From Sophora flavescens (Eukaryota; Streptophyta; Magnoliopsida; Fabales; Fabaceae): DNA of 64,000 nucleotides. Made by a program: the position numbers and the translations under genes. The notes beneath the pieces are model-generated. The model made no database searches and was not told where the DNA came from. It worked only from the letters and a program-made list of their open reading frames with translations. The DNA is taken from NCBI GenBank assembly GCA_030762895.1, contig CM061067.1, positions 51,423,667 through 51,487,666 on the forward strand. Direction: 5' to 3'. Every line of letters starts with the position of its first letter. Within the stretch, counting starts at the first letter, position 1. Positions 1 to 10,326 of the stretch are shown one piece after another.

Positions 1-826
1 CATTTGGCAGACGTGCCATGATTAAACGAGGGATTACCTTGTGGCGTCAGGGTAGATCATACAAAAATGTTCTCATTGTGCCTGGGGTTTGGACAATGAG
101 GCCCCATCTACGAGGTTATCACCGTGCCACGATGTTGGACAGTGTGCGATGGGCGTGGCTGTGACTCTGTGCCTGTGGCAATCGAGTCTGATCAACTCAT
201 CACGAGGTTCACGAGGTTGGAGATATCTCATGAGATTAGGTACGAAGTTTTAGATGATGTATTGAAGTGTTCATGCATAGTTTTCCAATGTTGATGTTTG
301 GGGTGTGAAACCCATTGATAAACAATGTGATATAATATGAATGATTATGTTGTTATAGACATGTATATGTGGATGTGCCTTCTTTTGTGTTGCGCATTTA
401 GTTATGGTGGTAAATCCATATATTGGCGTCTCACCCTTACAAACATATCAGAGTTGTACAAGGGGTATGATCTCTACAAGAAGAAGAAGGCTGTCTAGTT
501 CGAGGCATGTTGTTGCTGCTTTTATCGGTTGTAGTGTCCGTTAGTTACAACCAGCTTAGGTAATATTATGTTTTGAGAATAAAGTTGATTATGATTTGGG
601 TGAGAAAACATATGAGGCAGTATAGTTGGATGACTTATATACATTATGTATTTAAGTGTGATTTGATTACATTGTTGTGGTTATGAGATTAAAAGAAAAA
701 AAAATTTATCACCATATTTTGAAAAGATGAACGTTGAGAAAACATTATTTTCCGAAAGCAACCAGCAAATTAAGTTTTATTCCTCAAACGGGTAACCATG
801 TGATGACCCGAGTTTAGGGTGTCACA
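1..826. mobile_element. Ty3/gypsy-type LTR, terminal part
   Basis: The stretch has no coding frame and ends in GATGACCCGAGTTTAGGGTG followed by TCACA at 826. This is the mirror image of the TGTGACACC start that many plant gypsy LTRs have. Coding sequence of the broken DUF674 gene begins immediately after 826, so the LTR end is placed there. The other end lies outside the window, so orientation and target duplication cannot be checked. Confidence 0.5.
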
Positions 827-909
827 CTTTCATGCAACCAAACCTAACTAAAGATGTTCTCTTGATCTTGAATCCAAGTGCTTTGACTTCGTCAACTGAG
901 ATCTCTGGC
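827..909 (+). pseudogene. DUF674-family gene, upstream fragment
   Basis: An open stretch reads MQPNLTKDVLLILNPSALTS and runs on to an ISG tripeptide at 909. It is in the same frame as the piece that restarts at 7085 (LLPANDCNVDDNPETTKF) once the hAT element and one copy of its 8-bp target duplication (902-909) are removed. The left side is cut by the gypsy-type LTR ending at 826. DUF674 proteins are plant proteins of unknown function. Assignment rests on the downstream part, which carries the recognisable family motifs. Confidence 0.55.
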
Positions 910-959
910 CAGTGGCGGATCCATTTCTGCACACCCTCGATTTTGAAAAATTATATTAT

Positions 960-1419
960 TGTTGTGAACAATGGCAATAAGAAACCTTTTCTTCTGATAT
1001 GAAGAAATGTTGCAGGACAGAACAATAACAAGAAAAAGCAGAAGGAAGAAAGAAAGCAAATTGAAAGAAAGCTAAAGAAAAGAGGCAAGAAGATTATCGT
1101 GGTTCAGAGCTGAGGTCCAGACTCCTACATCCACACTGAGTCAATATTATTGAGGATCACTTTCTGTTTCAGGTTACAAGTATACAGCAAATTCGTGAAT
1201 TTGCAATCTTTTTGATACTTTCCTATATGATCGTCCTTATATAGACTCCTAGCTTTCCTATTGTTATGGCTTCCATATTAATCCCTAACTAACTAACTAA
1301 AATCAGTTACAGTGGTTACAACTTGCACAAGTGCCACTACAAAGAATTGATATCGCATAACTAACTAAGGAAAAACTAACAAGTCAAGCTAACTAATTGA
1401 GATTCACACGTGTAACACA
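960..1419 (-). repeat. 3' LTR of the Tork-like Copia
   Basis: This is the 460-bp copy at the downstream (left) end of the minus-strand element. It matches 5507-5965 almost base for base, with scattered substitutions and small indels. A palindromic CACACGTG (1406-1413) lies near its outer edge, and TATATAGAC (1236-1244) may be the TATA region in reverse. Confidence 0.92.
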
Positions 1420-1483
1420 ATTCTCCACCTTGAATATTCTAATTTATGCTTAGCTTGCCTCAGTCTCTCGCAGAGACTTGAAT

Positions 1484-3547
1484 TCAACAGTTTCCATTGT
1501 TCACCAAGTTCATACAGTGTAAAAACTTGGTGGCTGGAACAACTTTAGTTAGCATGTCTGCAGGATTGTCTTCACCTGCTACTTTCTTCACTTCTATTAC
1601 TCCTTGTGCAATGATATCTCGAATGAAGTGTAGCCTAATGTCAATGTGCTTTGTCCTCTCATGGAACACTTGGTTCTTTGAGAGACAAATTGCACTTTGA
1701 CTGTCACACCAAACTGTTATAGGTATAGACTTTCCTTCAAGTTCATTGACAATTCCCTTAAGCCATATATATAGCTTCTTTAATGGCTTCAGTTAAAGCA
1801 ATATATTCTGACTCTGTAGTGGATAGAGCCACTATTGATTGCAATCTTGCCTTCCAACTGATAGTATTTCTATATAAAGTGAAAATATATCCAGTTTGAG
1901 ATCTCCTTTTGTCTATATCCCCTGCAAAGTCAGCATCTACGAAGGCAGAAATCCACTGAGTTTTTACTTATCTCTGCCATATATAAGGCCAAGAGACTTG
2001 GTCCCTTTTAGATATCTGAAAACCCATTTTACAGCTAACCAGTGTTCTTTCCCTGGATTGACCATGAACCTGCTTACCATACTTGCTGCATATGCTAGGT
2101 CTGGTCTTGTACAGACCATAGAATACATCAAGCTCCCGGTTGTATTTGAATAAGGTATGTTGCTCATGTATTTGTAATCTTCATCAGTCTTAGGAGATTG
2201 AGAGACTGATAGCTTGAAGTGGCCAGCAATAGGAGTAGAAACAGTCTTGGCCTCAAGCATATTGTACTTTTAAAGCAGCTTCTTCACATAGTTTGTTTGG
2301 CTTAGACAAAGTCGTCCTTCAGCCTTGTTCCTTGCAATTTCCATTCCTAAGATCCTTCTTGCAGCACCTAGATCTTTCATCTCAAATTCTGAACTTAACA
2401 AAATCTTTAAATTGTTAATAGCATTAATATCAGCACTGGCAATTAACATATCATCCACATATAGTAGAAGATAAATGAAATAACCTGAATCAGTTCTTTT
2501 AAAATACACACAACTATAAAAGGAACTTCTAGTATAGCCATTTGAGATAACAAATGAATCAAATCTTTTATACCATTGCCTTGGTGATTGTTTAAGACCA
2601 TAAAGGGATCTTTTTAACATACACACCATTTGTTCCTTTCCAGTTTGTTCATATCCCTCATGTTGTTTCATATAGATCTTCTCCTCAAGATGTCCATGTA
2701 AAAAAGCAGCTTTAACATCCACTTGTTCAAGTTCTAAATTATGTACTGCAACAAGAACAAGTATGATTCGAATGCTTGTATGCTTAACTACAGGAGAGAA
2801 GATTTCATTGAAATCAACTCCTTCCTTTTGGGTAAATCCTTTGGCCACTAATCTAGCTTTAAACCTGTTTGTTTCTATTCCTTGTACCTCTGGTTTCTTC
2901 TTATAGATCCATTTACATCCAACAATTCTTTGATTATTTGTCTTTTCAACTAGTTCCCAAGTGTCATTCTTTATAAGAGAGGTAATTTCTTCATTCATTG
3001 CTAATTGCCACTGATCTTTTTCAGATCCAGAAATAGCCTCTTTATAACTTCTAGGTTCTGTGCTTTGTGAATCAGTTTCAACATCTAAGGCATAAGCTAT
3101 TAAGTCATCATATCCAAATATTTGAGGTGCTCTAATTAGTCTTTTTTCTCCATCTCTTACCAAATTATATGATGTCTCTGAAGCATCAGATTGGGATGAA
3201 GATTCAACATTAAGTTGTAGAGTAGAATTTGGTTTTTCTTTGTGTTTTTCAACATCAGCAGATTGCTCCACCTCAAAGTGGATTCCCTGATCTTCCTTAG
3301 TTACTTGTTGATGACTTACACTATTATCTTCCTTAGATGTTTGTTGATCACACTCAATTTTGTCATCAGTGTTTTCTAGCACATAATCTTCCCTAAAGAC
3401 CACATCCCTACTAATAATTGTCCTAGGTCCAGAAGGTTCTGTTAACCTTACTTTATCCCTTTTTACACCTTCAGGATAGCCAAGAAAAATGCCTTTCTTG
3501 GCTCTAGGTTCCAGTTTTCCCCATTGACATGTATATATGCAATGCAA
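1484..3547 (-). pseudogene. Reverse transcriptase and RNase H of the Tork-like Copia
   Basis: This block copies element RNA into DNA. It contains WIYKKKPEVQG, the RT core FKARLVAKGFTQKEGVDFNE, QVDVKAAFLHGHLEEKIYMK, and the catalytic box YVDDMLIAS, which is intact. An in-frame stop near 2268 is followed in the same frame by SLMYSMVCTRPDLAYAASMV (2260-1964), the start of the RNase H connection. Several stops lie between 1961 and 1700. The RNase H tail returns at 1669 with FHERTKHIDIRLHFIRD and DNPADMLTK. The reading frame is the same over 3547-1484, so the damage is mostly nonsense mutations. Confidence 0.9.
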
Positions 3548-3672
3548 CCAAACATCCTTAAGTTTTCATAGTTAGGTGCCTTTCCAAACCACATCTCCTT
3601 AGGTGTTTTGAAACCTATAGCTAAGGAGGGACATCTATTTATAAGATAGCAAGCAGTATCTATTGCTTCTCC

Positions 3673-4872
3673 CTAATAGTTCTTGGTCAATTTTGCAGAG
3701 GATAATATGCACCTTACCCTTTCTAAGATAGTCCTGTTCATTCTCTCGGCAAGACCATTTTGCTGTGGTGTCATCCTTACTGTTTTGTGCCATGTAATAC
3801 CATTGTCTTTACAAAATTCAGTGAATTCTCCCTCAAGGTATTCTAGGCCATTATCTGTCCTAAGAACCTTAACCTTCCTCCCTGTTTGATTTTCAACTAG
3901 AGATTTCCACTGTTTGAAAGACTTAAAGGCTTGATTTTTGTGTTTTAACAAATAAACCCAAACCTTTCATGACCAATCATCTATAAAGGTTATAAAATAT
4001 CTAGCCCCTCCCAATGATGGCACTTTGGCAGGCCCCCATATATCCGAGTGTACATAGTCTACTATGGATTTAGTAGTGTGAGCAGCAGTAGGAAACTTAC
4101 CACGTTTTTGCTTGCCATAGACACAGTGTTCACAGAATTCTAACTTCTCTAAGTTCCCTCTACCAATTCGCCCCTGCCTCTGTAACTCCTCCAACCCTCT
4201 TTCACTCAAATGTCCTAGTCTAAGATGCCAAAGCTTTGTACAAATTGAACTGGAAACAAAAACTAGACTAGTAGAGTTAGAGATGGTTTTACCTTGCAAC
4301 CTGTACAAACCATTCCTCCTCAAGCCTTTCATGATCTGCAAAGATCCTTTACATATCTTCAAGACTCCACCTTCACCTTTGAAAGAGCATCCGTCTTGAT
4401 CTAACATTCCAAAGGAAATTAAATTCCTTTTAAGGTCAGGTACATGTCTTACATCTGAAAGAATCTTTGTTGATTTTCCAGCCAATTGGATTTTCACAGT
4501 TCCAATACCAACAACTTTGCATGCCATGTTATTTTCCATTAGAACTTTTCCACCATCAACTTCATTATATGAATCAAACCATTCTCGATTAGGGGTCATG
4601 TGAAATGAACACCCTGAATCTAAAATCCACTCATCATTACAGTTTTTAGTAGATATTGTTAGAACTTCTGCACTGTCATAACCATCTGCAACAACAGCTA
4701 TATCATTTGACTCTTTATTATTTGCATTGGCCTTCTTTTTCCTTTCTGGGCATTCCTTTCTATAGTGCCCATCCTTATGGCAATAATAGCAGTTATTTTT
4801 CACCATAGACTTTGATATGTGTTTGTTCTTGCTTTGTCCTTCTTTCTTGTTTGATCTACCTCTGACAAACAA
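3673..4872 (-). pseudogene. Zinc knuckle, protease and integrase of the Tork-like Copia
   Basis: In order it has a zinc knuckle CYYCHKDGHYRKEC near the start, an aspartic protease site WILDSGCSFHMTP, a pre-integrase zinc segment (LWHLRLGHL...CEHCVYGKQKRGKF), and the integrase core with HSDIWGP, RTDNG and QQNGLAERMNRT. An in-frame TGA at 3964-3966 cuts the integrase after FIDDWS. A frameshift separates the end (3673) from the next block. The three acidic integrase residues (D in HSDIWG, D in RTDNG, E in LAERMN) are visible, so decay is by stops and shifts, not by loss of catalytic residues. Confidence 0.88.
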
Positions 4873-4922
4873 ACTTCTACATCATTTCCATTCCCTTTGT
4901 TCTCTGTAATCTTCTTCTTTAG

Positions 4923-5469
4923 TTACCGAGAATTCAAGTAAGCCTTGACCTCCTCTAAAGTGAGAGTTTCTATGCCAAACATCATGGTGTCTACCAAGTT
5001 TTCAAAAGATGGAGACAGTGAACACAGTAGTATTATAGCCTGATCTTCATCATCAATCTTCACATCTACACTCTTTAGATCAAGAATTTCTTTATTGAAC
5101 AAGTAGATGTGTTCTTTGATAGATGTACCTTCCTCCATTTTGAGTTGATGCAACCTCTTCTTCAAATACAGCTTATTGGTGAGTGATTTGGTCATATAGA
5201 GACTCTCTAATTTGAGCCAAACCGTTGCTGCTGTCTTTTCTTCAGAAACCTCCCTCAAGACTTCATCTCCTAGTGACAAGATAATTGTACTGTGAGCTTT
5301 ACTGAGAAGATCTTTCTTCTCTTTTTTCTGACTAGGTAGAAGGGAGTCTTGCAGCCCCTCCTAAAGCATCATCAAGCCCTTGATGAACAAGAAGAGCTTG
5401 CATCTTGATCTTCCAAAGGCTAAAGTCATTTTCACCCGTAAATTTGTCAATCTCAAATTTGGTAGCCAT
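4923..5469 (-). pseudogene. gag of the Tork-like Copia (frameshifted)
   Basis: Gag would form the particle that packages element RNA. The start is the ATG at 5469, giving MATKFEIDKFTGENDFSLWK, a typical Copia gag opening, rather than an upstream ATG inside the LTR. The frame stops at 5332. After a shift near 5335 it continues at 5279-4923 with a core containing WLKLESLYMTKSLTNKLYLK, characteristic of the UBN2/Tnt1-like gag. A second shift separates it from the zinc-knuckle region. The breaks mean no full Gag is made. The family call is from sequence; packaging is known for the family. Confidence 0.85.
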
Positions 5470-5492
5470 CGCATAATCCGCTTCGAATCTAG

Positions 5493-5504
5493 CTACTGAT
5501 ACCA
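5493..5504 (-). other. Primer-binding site (initiator Met-tRNA)
   Basis: Read on the minus strand this is TGGTATCAGTAG, close to the common plant Copia primer site TGGTATCAGAGC. It begins two bases inside the 5' LTR, the expected position. Confidence 0.85.
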
Positions 5505-5506
5505 AT

Positions 5507-5965
5507 TGTTGTGAACAATGGCAATGAGAAACCTTTCTTCTGATATGAAGAAATGTTGCAGGACAGAACAATAACAGGAAAAGGCAGAAGCAAGAAAGAA
5601 AGAAAATTGAAAGAAAGCTAAAGAAAAGAGGCAAGAATATTATCGTGGTTCAGAGCTGAGGTCCAGACTCCTACATCCATACTGAGTCAATATTATTGTG
5701 GATCACTTTCTATTTCAGATTACAAGTATACAGCAAATTGGTGAATTTGCAATCTTTTTGATTCTTTCCTATATGATCATCCTTATATAGACTCCTAGCT
5801 TTCCTATTGTTATGGCTCCCATATCAATCCCTATCTAACTAACTAAAATCAGTTACTGTGGTTACAGCTTGCACAAGTGCCACTACAAAGAATTGATATC
5901 ACATAACTAACTAAGGAAAAACTAACGGGTCAAGCTAACAAATTTAGATTCACACGTGCTTCACA
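5507..5965 (-). repeat. 5' LTR of the Tork-like Copia
   Basis: This 459-bp copy holds the likely promoter for leftward transcription. It begins at the ATTAT duplication (5966-5970) and ends next to the primer-binding site. By eye only a few percent of positions differ from the other LTR, suggesting a fairly recent insertion; an aligned count would give the age. Confidence 0.92.
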
Positions 5966-6362
5966 ATTATCATGATGTTTTTTATTTTGCAACCCCTATT
6001 TATAAAACATTGAACCCACTGCCCCAACTTGATTTCCCGAGTCTTTGGACTTAACACACATGGAATGGAAAAGTCTTGGGCAATGGACTTGAACGCAGCT
6101 TGTTCGAGTCTGTTGCGTCAATTATAGATAAATTATTTATTAGGATATCACATTTAATTATCAAAATAATATGCATCATAAAAGTTAGTAATTATTACTA
6201 GTTATATTAGTTATAGCTAAAGTAGTTATGTTTACTTTCGTATGATACATGATATTCTATTTTTTTTATTAATCTAAATTTTAGATAATTATTAATAATA
6301 AAAGTTTTTTTTCTACAATAACAAATTTTTGCATATCATTGATAATCAAAGTCTCAATACAT

Positions 6363-6467
6363 TAATAATAAGGTGTGTTGCAGATGATTGGTAATGGTTG
6401 AGGTGCCAACCTAGTTGGGATTTCCTCCACTATTGTGATGTTTTTGCATACCTTTTTGCTTTAAAAA
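6363..6467 (+). mobile_element. Short SINE-like insert with 15-bp target duplication
   Basis: A 105-bp segment ends in an A-run (TTTAAAAA) and is flanked by a perfect 15-bp repeat AAAGTCTCAATACAT (6348-6362 and 6468-6482). Part of it, AACCTAGTTGGGA, resembles a tRNA box A. No clear box B is present, so it may be a truncated SINE. It lies within the hAT element. Confidence 0.55.
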
Positions 6468-6742
6468 AAAGTCTCAATACATGTTGGGATATCAATAAAA
6501 TTACAAGGATTAGCGTGGGTTATCAATTAGATTATTTTTTCTTGGTTTTGTCTCTATGCATGAAAGAATTATTATCTAGTGATTTATATTGAGAAAAATG
6601 TGTTCAATAATATTAAAATCATGATTAAAAAAAATATCAAAATCATGTTACAAGGTATATAATTTACTTGATTAGATATATTAAGATTTTATGATTTTAA
6701 TATGTTATCCTTAAATAATCAACCCCTGAAAAATGTTATCCT

Positions 6743-6939
6743 TAGCTAATGAAGGTTGATCCAGTTGGTAAGGATACGGCTCATAACCCACAAGGTCGTG
6801 AGTTCGAATCCCACTATCGATGTGAGCGATGTGAGGACCTCGTTGGTGGGTAATCTGTAAGTATCTTTGTAAGTGCTCTTTGAGCCTTGAGGCATGCCCT
6901 GACCATGGAGAGCCTTCGGGACCCAATTCTTGTAATAAA
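6743..6939 (+). mobile_element. tRNA-derived SINE
   Basis: The 5' part looks like a tRNA gene promoter: GATCCAGTTGGTAAGGAT (box A-like, 6758-6775) and GAGTTCGAATCCC (box B-like, about 6800-6812). The 3' part ends TTGTAATAAA. A 14-bp duplication AAAAATGTTATCCT flanks it (6729-6742 and 6940-6953). These are the marks of LINE-mobilised SINEs transcribed by RNA polymerase III. No tRNA cloverleaf 3' half follows box B, so it is not a tRNA gene. Confidence 0.85.
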
Positions 6940-7084
6940 AAAAATGTTATCCTCATGTATCCCCAATCTAAACTTTTTGAAATAAAAAATTAATTATTAG
7001 TAACAAAAAATAATTATTATTTTTATTTTATTAAATATTTTGTTCCTACTGATCCAGGGTGTTAGATCCGCCGGTGTCTCTGGC

Positions 7085-8053
7085 CTTCTTCCTGCAAACG
7101 ATTGCAATGTTGATGACAACCCAGAAACAACGAAGTTTTAGTGTTTTACACGTGCCCTTATGAAACTAATTCATTTTCTAAAAAGCATAACTCAATATTT
7201 CCTAGTAGACATAATTCATTTTCTGAAAAACATAATTCATTTTATGTGACATGTGATAACAACACTCGTTGTCCAGAGTGCAACCGTACTATGAATAAGG
7301 GATTACAGTATATCGGCAAGAAGGATTCAGAAGTGAAACCTGCCAGTAATAGTGGGTTTGTAAAAGAGGTAGTAACTTACGTGGTGATGGATGATTTAGT
7401 CAGCCATCCCATGTCATCCATTTCAAGTATTACGTTGCTGAACAAGTTCAATGTCAAAGAGGTTGGTGTCTTGCAAGAAAGGGTTGTTCAGTTGGGTATG
7501 GCTGAGGTATATTCTAGCTAGTTAGATACATATAATTGTCCTTTCAATACGCCCATTTTATATTTGTATATCTTTATGACTTTTTCTGTAAGAAAATGTT
7601 TATATCGCTTTTTCATTTTGTAATTATTTTTAATTTTTAATTCCTCGCATCTTTCCTTAATACTCCCTCCACTACTTATTATAAGAAACAAATTGGTACG
7701 TTTTTTTATCCAAAATATAAGAAACATGCATCAATTTTGACATATATTAAATACTAATTTTCAACTTTATCCTCATTTATTATATGATTTATATTTACGA
7801 GATAGTATCAACTTTCTATACTAATAGAACATTAAATAAGATTAGATAGGGTATTTTTGTAAATTTATATGAATATTAATTACAATTAATTTATTTCAAA
7901 TTTTCTTGATTTGTGTGTTTTAAGGTTTTGTTTCTTATAATAAGGATCGGAGGGAGTATACAGGATATTAAATTGCTTAAGGCTTCGTTGCAGTCAAACA
8001 TGATTTTCACTAGTGCTTTCTTGAAGAATATGGGATCACAAGGATGCAAATAG
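7085..8053 (+). pseudogene. DUF674-family gene, main fragment (two exons)
   Basis: The first exon piece (7085-7506) starts LLPANDCNVDDNPETTKF, then meets a TAG and a shift near 7138 and continues with CPECNRTMNKG and EVVTYVVMDDLVSHPMSSIS, followed by LLNKFNVKEVGVLQERVV. That block is typical of plant DUF674 proteins. A GT at 7507 and an AG at 7962-7963 bound an intron holding a MITE. The second exon (7964-8053) gives DIKLLKASLQSNMIFTSAFL and a TAG stop, in phase. The coding part upstream is separated by the hAT insertion and cut by an LTR. Function of the family is unknown. Confidence 0.75.
7663..7956. mobile_element. Stowaway-type (Tc1/mariner) MITE
   Basis: A 294-bp element begins CTCCCTCCACTACTTATTAT and ends ATAATAAGGATCGGAGGGAG, with TA on both sides (7661-7662, 7957-7958). 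The CTCCCTCC terminal motif and TA target site are those of Stowaway MITEs. It lies within the DUF674 intron. A second, diverged copy of the same family is at 55063-55359. Confidence 0.88.
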
Positions 8054-8833
8054 GTTTGTCTGTTATGAGCTCAGGAATGTTTTTTTTTTTTCCGAAAGGA
8101 AGCTCGAGAATGTTGAGAGACTTAAGATTATGTTTTTATAATTTGCATTGGCTTGTAATGTTTATTTAGAGTGTTGTTTGTCATCATTTTAATTTTTTGA
8201 CCTTTTATGTATTAGGATATGCTGAATTTGAAGGATGGCTTTTCGTGGAATGTTTTGTACTTCGTCTCGTTTTTATAAATATCAATAAACCTTGGAGTGG
8301 TTTTTTTTTTTAACAATACTTTGGGGTGTTACTGATGTGTCGGATGAATAGTAATAGGGTGGATTAATGAAACATCATTAACTTGTATGGAAAGTTTCTT
8401 CGTTAATGAAATGAGATGGTTGAGGATGGTAACCAAAATCACTTAATTCCATCCAAATCCTCTAATTTTTATACCCTCCAAATTGAGGGTTTGGTATTTT
8501 CTTCCATTATCTCTTTAAACTTCCAAACAACGGAGTGCGAGATAACCCCACTTCATTTCCTTGAAAACTTCCAAACATAGTGTTAGGTCCATTTCGATTT
8601 AAAAAAAAAGTAAGGGATTAGAATACACCATATGTCCCTTGTTTGATTTAAGAAGTGATCATTGGACAAGACTAAAACCCAAATTTCTGTACCTAGTCAA
8701 ACCATGACACAAAAAGTTGTCCCAAAAAAAAGTCTCTCCATAGCAGGTAGTATAATATAATATATAAATAGATATGTTATTTTATAAAATCCATTCTATA
8801 ATATATATTATATAATGAGATTGCCAAAAAAAA
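8054..8833. other. Non-coding spacer
   Basis: AT-rich sequence downstream of the DUF674 fragment. It has homopolymer T and A runs and an imperfect run of short degenerate repeats (8440-8580) containing TTCCAAAC twice. No coding frame or element ends were recognised. Confidence 0.4.
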
Positions 8834-9729
8834 ATACACCCACTAATTTTTAATAAGGAGCACGTTAGGAACCTGTATCTTATTATTTGGACAAAAGTAT
8901 CCATTTTCTTTTTTTCAAAAAACTTAAAAGTGATGGGCGGTTAGGTAACTTACGTTTAAAACAAAATTCATTTAAAACAAAATTGCCCGCCCCCCACTAA
9001 TCCACATTCCTAGATACTATAGCATCAAATGGCAAGTGACCTTCACTCAATCCACTCACTTAAAAACCATTGGATGAAAAAGCAAGTGGCTTCATCATAT
9101 CTGAGCACTCAACTTTTCCAATCTAACCTTGCACATCAGGGAAAAGTAACATTTCTCTTTGTTGAAACTTCACCACCATCATGGTGGAAGTCTTGAGCTC
9201 GCAACTTGGTACAGATTTTTGTGTGTTACTGCAAAATCTAAAGTGCGTGCAATAATAAAGGTGGGATGGGATTGGTAGGAGGCTTGGCCTTTTTCTGGGG
9301 TCGACGCTTCATCACTTGTGATTGATAATCAAGAGATAATAAATGTATTGGTCTTTTTACTGAAACTGGGTTTAAAGCATTTCCATGTTTCTCCACATCT
9401 ATTTTTGAGCATTGGGTTTGAATGATAAAGCATATGTGTTAAAACTTCACCGCGGGCCATGGCTGCTGTGCCATTAGAGATTGTAGTGGTGCCCTCTTCT
9501 GCACTGGAAAATGGAACGACCTTGGAAAAGAGAAAATAAATTTGGGGAAATATGAGAAGTGGATTAGAAGCTTGGAGAGATAGAAGGAAATTGGGAATTT
9601 TTTTAAAAAAATAATTAAATTTAAATCACACACAACTATCCATCACTTTAAGTTGTAACCGGGTACTTTTGTCCAAATAAAAAAGGTGCGGGTTGTTAAA
9701 GTGCTCTTCTTAAAAACTAGTGGGTGTAT
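8834..9729. mobile_element. Mutator-like MITE with about 70-bp inverted repeats
   Basis: The left arm 8834-8902 (ATACACCCACTAATTTTTAA onward, including TTATTTGGACAAAAGTA) is matched in reverse by 9662-9729. The arms are about 70 bp and roughly 80 percent alike by eye. Long inverted repeats without a transposase suggest a Mutator-like non-autonomous element. A clear 9-bp duplication was not found because the left flank is an A-run. The interior holds no convincing gene, though 9458-9535 has a short open frame of unknown origin. Confidence 0.6.
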
Positions 9730-9909
9730 TGTAACAATTACATATACATATGATAAGCACTAGAAACTATGCATTGACAGACGTAATTAAATTGTTGCAG
9801 AAGTATGAAAAGTTTAATAAGGAAGAGAATCGATGCAATTTAAATTACAGTAATGATATAGATATAGAATAATAGGGAGGGAAGGGAAGGGAGCTTATTA
9901 GTGAGTCAG

Positions 9910-10169
9910 TTAGTCAATTGAGTTGTGAGAGTGAGAGGAGTCGTGGGTGTGATCACCGAACTTGTGCTTGAAGGACTCCTTCCGCTGCATCCATATCATG
10001 TGACCCTGCAATTCCAATACCATCCGTTTATTTAGAAATTGAATTGAATTGAATTGAATAATAAGACAGACATACATATTACATAACATACCTGGAGAGC
10101 AGCGACCCATGCGATCAGGAACGATGCCACCCAGAATCTTCTGTCTTTCACCACATTCCTCAATTCCAT
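9910..10169 (-). CDS. Small 57-residue protein, two exons, probably mitochondrial inner-membrane type
   Basis: Exon 1 is 10092-10169 (ATG at 10169), exon 2 is 9910-10005, and the 86-bp intron has GT (10090-10091) and AG (10006-10007) in reverse. The join is in phase. The product opens MELRNVVKDRRFWVASFLIA, a basic N-terminus leading into a single hydrophobic helix (about residues 12-26). It then reads GHMIWMQRKESFKHKF and ends in a His/Ser/Asp-rich tail. The pattern resembles a conserved family of small plant proteins; from memory, some such proteins are reported as plant complex I accessory subunits, but I could not check the match. The promoter has a cluster of TGGGCY motifs, common in nuclear genes for mitochondrial proteins. 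No stops or shifts, so it looks functional. Confidence 0.75.
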
Positions 10170-10278
10170 TTTCCCTATTTGATTTGATTGAATCACACCA
10201 GCACAAGACCAACAAAAGAAGGTTTTTCCCTTTTACAAACACGAATCGGAAGGAACACAATAGGATAGGTTGTTGGAC

Positions 10279-10319
10279 TGGGCCCATTGCATGCCCAGGC
10301 CATTATTCATCTATGGGCT
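10279..10319 (-). promoter_or_regulatory. Site II (TGGGCY) cluster upstream of the small gene
   Basis: Within 41 bp there are a self-complementary TGGGCCCA (10279-10286), a TGCCCA (10292-10297, TGGGCA on the minus strand) and a TGGGCT (10314-10319). They lie 110-150 bp upstream of the ATG at 10169. Site II elements bound by TCP factors are known from plant promoters of ribosomal and mitochondrial protein genes. That this cluster works is inferred. Confidence 0.5.
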
Positions 10320-10326
10320 TTTTTTA

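Larger units (their letters stand above)
960..5965 (-). mobile_element. Tork-like Copia retrotransposon, complete with both LTRs
   Basis: The LTRs are 960-1419 (460 bp) and 5507-5965 (459 bp), starting TGTTGTGAAC on the + strand and ending in CA. A 5-bp duplication ATTAT flanks the element (955-959, 5966-5970). Transcription is leftward. A primer site complementary to initiator Met-tRNA lies just inside the right LTR, and a purine-rich tract GGTGGAGAAT lies inside the left one. Domain order on the minus strand is gag, zinc knuckle, protease, integrase, reverse transcriptase and RNase H, which is Copia order. The gag resembles Tnt1-type (Tork) elements. Several frameshifts and stops make it non-autonomous now. 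Confidence 0.93.
910..7076. mobile_element. Non-autonomous hAT-type transposon carrying nested inserts
   Basis: The element starts CAGTGGCGGATCC (910) and ends GATCCGCCGGTG (7076), short imperfect terminal inverted repeats of about 12 bp. It is flanked by a perfect 8-bp duplication TCTCTGGC (902-909 and 7077-7084), the size expected for hAT elements. No transposase is seen. Its own sequence is only about 0.9 kb; the rest is a Copia element (960-5965) and two SINE-like inserts (6363-6467, 6743-6939). It inserted into the coding part of a DUF674 gene, whose frame runs on correctly across the empty site. Both the frame continuity and the exact duplication support the boundaries. Confidence 0.75.

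Noticed and set aside
6758..6812. tRNA-like box A and box B
   Set aside because: No cloverleaf, A-rich tail and 14-bp flanking repeats. It is a SINE.
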